This document shows, piece after piece, positions 35,186 to 42,605 of a stretch of 42,605 nt of DNA; within the stretch, counting starts at the first letter, position 1, and the number at the start of each line of letters is the position of its first letter. Under the pieces are notes generated by a model, which saw nothing but the letters and a program-made list of their open reading frames with translations, searched no databases and was not told where the DNA came from. Source of the DNA: DATAEK01 sp036258055 (GTDB taxonomy: Bacteria > Acidobacteriota > Vicinamibacteria > Vicinamibacterales > 2-12-FULL-66-21); assembly GCA_036258055.1 (NCBI GenBank), contig DATAEK010000084.1:1-42605 (forward strand). Reading direction: 5' to 3'. Position numbers and translations under genes: made by a program.

Positions 35186-36338
35186 TCGGACACAGCGCGT
35201 CAGGACCGAGCACGTCCCACATCAATCGCCATTCGAGGGTGCCCACCAGCCGCCGTTTCAGGCCACGATACGACTGCCGTCCGCCCACTAGATCCGCCAT
35301 GACGTCGCGGATGCGCGCGCTCCGATCGAGAGCCGTCACCAGTAAATTCATGAAGGGCGCCCGGTAGAAGCGGGCCTTGAATCGCGCGGCGCGTCGAAGC
35401 TCGTCGTGAATGCCGTCCCTCACACGTTGCGTGTAGCGCGGCCCTGGAGACTCACCACCGAGGAGGCTCTCGGCCGCGTCGTCGCCCGATCGCAGTGCGA
35501 AGTAGATGCCCTCGCGCGTGATCGGATCGACCAGTCCTGCGGCGTCGCCCAGCAGCATCCAGCGATCGCCGGCCGGCAACTCCGACGTGACCGCATCATC
35601 GCTCAACGACGGGATGGGCCAGCTGTAACGTTCCAGCCTGTTCGTGCCCGGAACACGCCCGGCAATCCACGACTCGACGCGCGATTGGAGTGGCCCGGGA
35701 GTCGCCTCATCCGCCTGCGCGCAAATACCGACGGCGAGGTGATCGGGACGCGGAAAGGACCAGAGGTATCCGGCGGGCGCGTCTTCGAAGTCAATCGCAA
35801 CATCGGTGGATGTCCGGCCACGAACGAAGTACCCCGTCGCGATCGACAGCTCCGATCGGGTGAACGGCCGATGTACGGTACGCCGGACGAAACTGTTGGC
35901 TCCGTCCGCGCCGAATAGCCACAGGCCTTCGACGTCCGTCTCTCCGGTCGAGATCGTCCAGCCCGTGAGCGTCCGTTCGACACGTCGCGCACGAGCCCGG
36001 ATATGCGTGGCTCCAGCGGCGGTTGCGGCGCCAAGGAGCGCGCTGTCGAAGTCGCGCCGCGCGGCAACCGTCAGGAGGCCCGCGCGCGCCAACGTCACCT
36101 GAGTTTGCCGGGCGCCGTAGCCGAACGTCGCGCTCCGGATGTCAACTCCGCTGAACCGATCGCGCGAGAGCGCAGGGGCCACGAGCTCGAGCGCACGGCC
36201 GGTGATCCCTCCGCCGCACGGCTTCTCGCGCGGATGGCTGTCGTCGATGATCGCCACGCGCGCACCGCCGTTTGCGAGACGATACGCCGCCCAAGCACCC
36301 GCAGGTCCCGCTCCCACGACAACCGCGTCGAACGCCAT
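35121..36338 (-). CDS. FAD-dependent oxidoreductase, geranylgeranyl-reductase family
   Basis: A 405-residue flavoprotein. The dinucleotide-binding VVVGAGPAGAWAAYRLA is at 7-22, then EKPCGGGITGRALELV (the family's CGGG motif), a GADGANSFVRR block and LLGDAAGLVDPITREGIYFAL, which closes the FAD site. Relatives reduce double bonds of isoprenoid chains (for example menaquinone side chains or archaeal lipids) or act as halogenase-like enzymes; which one applies is not clear. ATG 36338 begins at the FAD domain. The 65-bp 3' overlap with the VWFA gene encodes a low-complexity Ser/Arg/Pro tail. Confidence 0.85.
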   Translation of the reverse strand: MAFDAVVVGAGPAGAWAAYRLANGGARVAIIDDSHPREKPCGGGITGRALELVAPALSRDRFSGVDIRSATFGYGARQTQVTLARAGLLTVAARRDFDSALLGAATAAGATHIRARARRVERTLTGWTISTGETDVEGLWLFGADGANSFVRRTVHRPFTRSELSIATGYFVRGRTSTDVAIDFEDAPAGYLWSFPRPDHLAVGICAQADEATPGPLQSRVESWIAGRVPGTNRLERYSWPIPSLSDDAVTSELPAGDRWMLLGDAAGLVDPITREGIYFALRSGDDAAESLLGGESPGPRYTQRVRDGIHDELRRAARFKARFYRAPFMNLLVTALDRSARIRDVMADLVGGRQSYRGLKRRLVGTLEWRLMWDVLGPDALCPTTSPDSHRGRAPATAGSSRRR

Positions 36339-36350
36339 CACCGTCTTCCT

Positions 36351-36397
36351 CCACCTCCTGCCTGCCGACTCTACCTCCTGCCTCCCGTCTACTTTCT
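36351..36397. repeat. 7-bp degenerate tandem repeat (CTGCCTC/CTACCTC)
   Basis: About seven units (one is 6 bp) fill nearly all of the 72 bp between the divergent reductase and stress-protein genes. On the minus strand the units read GAGGCAG, GAGGTA(G) and GAGTCGG, the same forms as the arrays at 41.3 and 41.5 kb. Confidence 0.75.
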
Positions 36398-36410
36398 GTA
36401 AGATATCCCG

Positions 36411-36920
36411 ATGTCTCATCCCCTCGTGCTGGCGGTCTATCAGACATCGGCTGCGGCGGCGGCAGCCGCGCGTGCACTACACAGCCTCGGCATTCAGCGC
36501 GAGCACCTCTCTGTCGTTGCCCGTACGCACGACGAGGAAGGGGCGCTGGCCGAGCAGATGAACGCGACGCCCGGCGCCGACATCGAGGATTCGCGTGCCG
36601 CTGCGCGACTCGGGGAGCTCGGCGGTGTGGCGCTGGCCGCCATTGCGCTCGTCATGCCGGGTATCGGCCCGATCGTCGCAGCCGGGCCGCTCTCCGCCGA
36701 TCTCGGGGAGGCTGCCGGACACGCTGCCGGTGGAATCGCCGCCGTATTGAGCGGCGCGGGTGTCGCGGAAAACCGGGCAGAAGCCATCCAGCAGGAAGTC
36801 GAGCATGGCGCCCTGCTCCTTGGCGTTCACGTGACGCAAGCAGACCTCGATCAGGTTCGCCACGCGCTCGAGGCCACTGGTGCCGCGCAAATCGAGATCG
36901 CAAACTGGAGTGAGCTATGA
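36411..36920 (+). CDS. General stress protein 17M-like protein (Gly-zipper)
   Basis: 169 residues. The N-terminal alpha/beta domain (VLAVYQTSAAAAAAARALHS...HLSVVAR) resembles the YflT/general-stress 17M domain. A Gly/Ala-rich hydrophobic stretch (about 70-105, with MPGIGPIVAAGPL) follows, then a C-terminal segment matching the same family. The hydrophobic part may insert into membranes. The next gene is a shorter paralogue. Role inferred from family only. Confidence 0.7.
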   Translation: MSHPLVLAVYQTSAAAAAAARALHSLGIQREHLSVVARTHDEEGALAEQMNATPGADIEDSRAAARLGELGGVALAAIALVMPGIGPIVAAGPLSADLGEAAGHAAGGIAAVLSGAGVAENRAEAIQQEVEHGALLLGVHVTQADLDQVRHALEATGAAQIEIANWSEL

Positions 36921-37037
36921 ATGCTGGCCGCTGTCGGTCAGTCCGCGTGCACTTTGCGCCGTCAGCCGGCCACTGTCCGGATGACGTCAGCAGCGGATCG
37001 CGGATCGCGCACACGAGTAGCCAGGGTTGCGTCACGA

Positions 37038-37502
37038 ATGACTGAGAGAACAGCCGCTGGGGATACGCACGTCGTCGGCGTCTTCCAGGATGTCGCGTGG
37101 GCCGAACGGGGCGTCGCAGCGCTCGTTGCAGACGGCTTCGCGCCTTCGGCGATCACGGTCGTGGCCGCGCGTTCAGGCGACGCGGAACGGCTGATTCGGG
37201 AGACGATCGGCATCGAGCCACACCTCATCGAGGTGAAGTCGCTGGGACCCTGCGTCGCCGCCGGACCGCTGCTGTCGACGCTGAAGGGGACCGACGATGG
37301 GCTGACGTCCACCGGTCTCGCGGCGGTTTTCAATCGCGCCGGGTTTCAGAAGCACGACGGCTACATTTTCGAGCAGCTCGTGCGGCGCGGTGGGGTCCTC
37401 GTGGCAGTCGTGAGCGAGCCGAGGGCTGCGGATGCGCTTGCGAAGCTCCATTCCTACGGAGCTGGAAACGCGGCGATCGGAGCCTGGGCCGGGAGGGTGT
37501 AA
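37038..37502 (+). CDS. General stress protein 17M-like paralogue
   Basis: 154 residues, paralogous to the preceding gene: VVGVFQDVAWAERGVAALVADGFAPSAITVVAAR at the N-terminus, CVAAGPLL in the middle and FEQLVRRGGVLVAVV near the end. The long hydrophobic glycine-zipper of its neighbour is missing. ATG 37038 is preferred because the domain starts 10 residues later; an in-frame ATG directly after the previous stop (36921) would add 39 non-family-like residues. Possibly soluble partner of the first protein. Confidence 0.65.
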   Translation: MTERTAAGDTHVVGVFQDVAWAERGVAALVADGFAPSAITVVAARSGDAERLIRETIGIEPHLIEVKSLGPCVAAGPLLSTLKGTDDGLTSTGLAAVFNRAGFQKHDGYIFEQLVRRGGVLVAVVSEPRAADALAKLHSYGAGNAAIGAWAGRV

Positions 37503-37561
37503 AGGATCAGCGTCCATTTCCGCCCATGCGGCGTCCAAAAGTGGAGACGCAGTTGTGCGTG

Positions 37562-37590
37562 TTGACGGAAAGTCGCGCCCGTCCTAAACG
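37562..37590 (+). promoter_or_regulatory. Possible promoter for the TonB-type gene
   Basis: TTGACG (37562-37567), 17-bp spacer, TAAACG (37585-37590). The -10 hexamer is weak. It lies 55 bp upstream of the chosen ATG. Confidence 0.35.
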
Positions 37591-37644
37591 GCGTGGCTGA
37601 GGCATCCTTATTGCAGCTTGCGGATTGAAACAGCGTCGGCGACA

Positions 37645-38550
37645 ATGGCTGTAGCTTCCGATCACGCCCATCCAATGCCAGCAGCTCTTCAGGGGGCAAG
37701 CCCCAACGCGCGGTTCATGGCGGGGGATGTTCCCGCCGGCGAGGCACAGGCGCGTCGCATCGGTGGGGGTCTGAGCATTTCCCTCCTGACGCACATCGCG
37801 GGTTTCCTCGTGCTCCTGTTCGTGATGAGCCTGCCGGGTTCCCCGTTGTCTCCGCCTCCGCGCTTCGAAATGCCGCACGACATCGTGTGGATCGCGCAGG
37901 AGGGCCCGGGCGGCGGCGGTGGCGGTGGCGGCAACAAGATGCCGGACCCGCCTCGCAAAGCGGAACTCCCCGGGCCGCAGAAGATCACAGTCCCCGTGGC
38001 GAAGCCACCCAAGCTGCTCGTGCCTGACCCGCCGAAGGAAGTCCCGAAGCCCGAGCAGCAGATGAACATCCCCGCGCAGAAGATGGAGTCGGGCGTTCAA
38101 GAACTGCCGGGTGCGCTTGCGAATCTTCCGTCGGCGCCGACGATCTCACAGGGATCGGGGAGCGGCGGTGGAGCAGGAACGGGTTCCGGCACGGGAATCG
38201 GGCCGGGCAGCGGATCGGGCCTTGGCCCTGGAGAGGGCGGCGGCACGGGCGGCGGCGTCTATCGGCCGGGTAACGGCGTAGTACCTCCGCGCGTGCTTTT
38301 CGAGCAGAAGCCGGGCTACACCGGTGAAGCGATGCGCGCAAAGATTCAAGGCATCGTGCTACTCGAAGCGGTCGTGATGCCGGATGGAACCGTCGGCCAG
38401 GTGCACATTACCCGCTCGCTCGACTCGACCTTCGGTCTCGATCAGGAAGCGATCAAGGCGATCAAGAAATGGAAGTTCGCACCCGGAACGCGGCTCGGCC
38501 AGCCCGTGCCGGTGCTCGTGGACGTCGAGATGACGTTCACGCTGCGCTGA
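37645..38550 (+). CDS. TonB family energy-transducing protein
   Basis: A 301-residue protein: a cytoplasmic N-terminus, one membrane segment (about 42-62), a Pro/Lys-rich then very Gly/Ser-rich periplasmic linker (about 85-205) and a C-terminal TonB domain (PGYTGEAMRAKIQGIVLLEAVVMPDGTVGQVHITRS... KWKFAPGTRLGQPV). It would pass proton-motive energy to outer-membrane receptors or act in a related envelope role. No exbB or exbD adjoins it. A TTG at 37618 could add nine residues. It is followed by a strong terminator hairpin. Confidence 0.88.
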   Translation: MAVASDHAHPMPAALQGASPNARFMAGDVPAGEAQARRIGGGLSISLLTHIAGFLVLLFVMSLPGSPLSPPPRFEMPHDIVWIAQEGPGGGGGGGGNKMPDPPRKAELPGPQKITVPVAKPPKLLVPDPPKEVPKPEQQMNIPAQKMESGVQELPGALANLPSAPTISQGSGSGGGAGTGSGTGIGPGSGSGLGPGEGGGTGGGVYRPGNGVVPPRVLFEQKPGYTGEAMRAKIQGIVLLEAVVMPDGTVGQVHITRSLDSTFGLDQEAIKAIKKWKFAPGTRLGQPVPVLVDVEMTFTLR

Positions 38551-38575
38551 ATTTCTTCGCTCGCCGCTCAAGACG

Positions 38576-38614
38576 AAGGGGCCGGCTCGCACGTTGCGGG
38601 CCGGCCCTTTCTGT
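38576..38614 (+). terminator. Rho-independent terminator after the TonB-type gene
   Basis: GGGCCGGC...CGCA pairs with TGCG...GCCGGCCC around a 3-nt loop, followed by TTTCTGTTT, 25 bp after the stop. A-rich sequence on the other side is short, so mainly plus-strand. Confidence 0.75.
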
Positions 38615-38619
38615 TTCGC

Positions 38620-38674
38620 GAGAACCGAGAACTGGGAACCGAGAACCTCTAGAACCGAGAACCTCTAGAACCCT

Positions 38675-38680
<6 letters not shown>
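38620..38680. repeat. 7-bp tandem repeat array (GAGAACC) with TCTAGAACC units
   Basis: Units GAGAACC, GAGAACT and GGGAACC in 7-bp register, then GAGAACC alternating with 9-bp TCTAGAACC, ending in CTCTAGAG. The last unit supplies the TAG stop (38675-38677) of the minus-strand metalloprotease gene. Confidence 0.88.
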
Positions 38681-41284
<2,604 letters not shown>

Positions 41285-41319
41285 AGGCACTCCGCCAGTG
41301 CGCTGCTTATATCACGTGG

Positions 41320-41361
41320 GCAGGAGGCAGGAGGCAGGCGTGTAGGAGGTAGGAGTGTACA
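41320..41361. repeat. 7-bp tandem repeat (GGCAGGA type)
   Basis: GGCAGGA twice, GGCAGGC, then diverged units GTGTAGG, AGGTAGG and AGTGTAC, in 7-bp register, 36 bp upstream of the metalloprotease start. The rest of the 292 bp between this gene and groEL holds a dispersed repeat, a terminator and another heptamer array. Confidence 0.8.
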
Positions 41362-41380
41362 GAATCGTGATGAAACCAGG

Positions 41381-41460
41381 CTGTCGTACGTAACCAGCGG
41401 CGGAGCGAAGCGAGCCGCGAGTAGATGCGGGGGTGGGGGCGCATTGAGAAATGCTGACAG
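41381..41460 (+). repeat. Dispersed palindrome-rich repeat, copy 4
   Basis: Contains GCTGTCGTACGTAACCAGCG, corresponding to the start of the copies at 9.5-9.8 kb, then GCGGGGGTGGGGG and the hairpin GCATT-GAGA-AATGC (41442-41455). It lies downstream of groEL. Shorter than the 9.5-kb copies because the middle hairpins are missing. Confidence 0.75.
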
Positions 41461-41496
41461 GAGGCGAAAGGAGTAGGAGGAGCCTATACGGCGAAC

Positions 41497-41531
41497 AAAA
41501 AAAGCCGGCGGAGCGTTTCCACTCCGCCGGC
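41497..41531 (-). terminator. Rho-independent terminator of groEL
   Basis: On the minus strand, GCCGGCGGAG and CTCCGCCGGC (10 bp, 8-nt loop; 41504-41531) are followed by seven T residues (41497-41503). It lies 45 bp after the groEL stop. Confidence 0.9.
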
Positions 41532-41534
41532 GTT

Positions 41535-41576
41535 CTACCTTCTAACTCCTACCTTCTGCCTTCTGCCTTCCGACTC
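41535..41576. repeat. 7-bp tandem repeat array abutting the groEL stop
   Basis: Six exact heptamer registers: CTACCTT twice, CTAACTC, CTGCCTT twice and CCGACTC. On the minus strand it starts on the base after the groEL TAA (41577-41579) and separates it from the terminator hairpin. Confidence 0.9.

Positions 41577-42605
<1,029 letters not shown>

Noticed and set aside
36921..37037. N-terminal extension of the second stress-protein gene
   Set aside because: The 39 extra residues do not resemble the family, and the stretch looks like intergenic DNA.

Overview
The window is about 42.6 kb of high-GC bacterial chromosome with tightly packed genes. The best fit is an Acidobacteriota genome, perhaps of the Vicinamibacteria type. 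This is inferred from a protein of the acidobacterial VWFA-related family, a large DUF5117-type zinc metalloprotease, a plant/cyanobacterial-type IspH, several ECF sigma/anti-sigma pairs and many GTG/TTG starts. A 16S rRNA or marker-gene search would be needed to confirm it. No tRNA, rRNA, phage, transposase or CRISPR was seen.

Region 1 (1-9.5 kb): a minus-strand export operon reads Spy-like periplasmic protein, TolC-type outer-membrane channel, adaptor, RND permease and a second MacA-like adaptor carrying a large Gly-rich insertion. A small membrane protein is divergently transcribed behind a very good sigma-54 promoter motif.

Region 2 (9.5-14.2 kb): a duplicated repeat element, then an ECF sigma factor, anti-sigma factor and ispH in one minus-strand operon, a DUF4159 gene and a SpoIID-type protein.

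Region 3 (14.2-21 kb): a signalling island holding an NtrC-type regulator, a hybrid-like histidine kinase overlapping a second NtrC-type regulator with an altered sigma-54 contact loop (GAFPGA), and a receiver/HD-GYP protein that lacks two expected metal-binding histidines. Sigma-54-like promoter motifs and a shared GACGTTT element lie in front of the kinase, the HD-GYP gene and the small gene at 9.2 kb, which suggests a local sigma-54 circuit.

Region 4 (21-28 kb): pckA, gatB, ftsE and ftsX on the plus strand, the pairs pckA/gatB and ftsE/ftsX overlapping by 4 nt (GTGA), then a small unknown gene, glycerate 2-kinase and a membrane-anchored helical protein.

Region 5 (28-38.6 kb): a second ECF sigma operon (minus), RNase R, SelB (selenocysteine elongation factor), TatA, the VWFA-type secreted protein, a geranylgeranyl-reductase-like flavoprotein, two stress-protein paralogues and a TonB-type protein.

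Region 6 (38.6-42.6 kb): the secreted zinc metalloprotease and the 3' part of groEL (cut by the window edge), both minus strand.

The most unusual feature is non-coding. Nine intergenic sites carry degenerate tandem repeats with a 7-bp period; their sequences differ, yet four abut or supply a stop codon. A second family, about 80-120 bp long and palindrome-rich, occurs at least four times.
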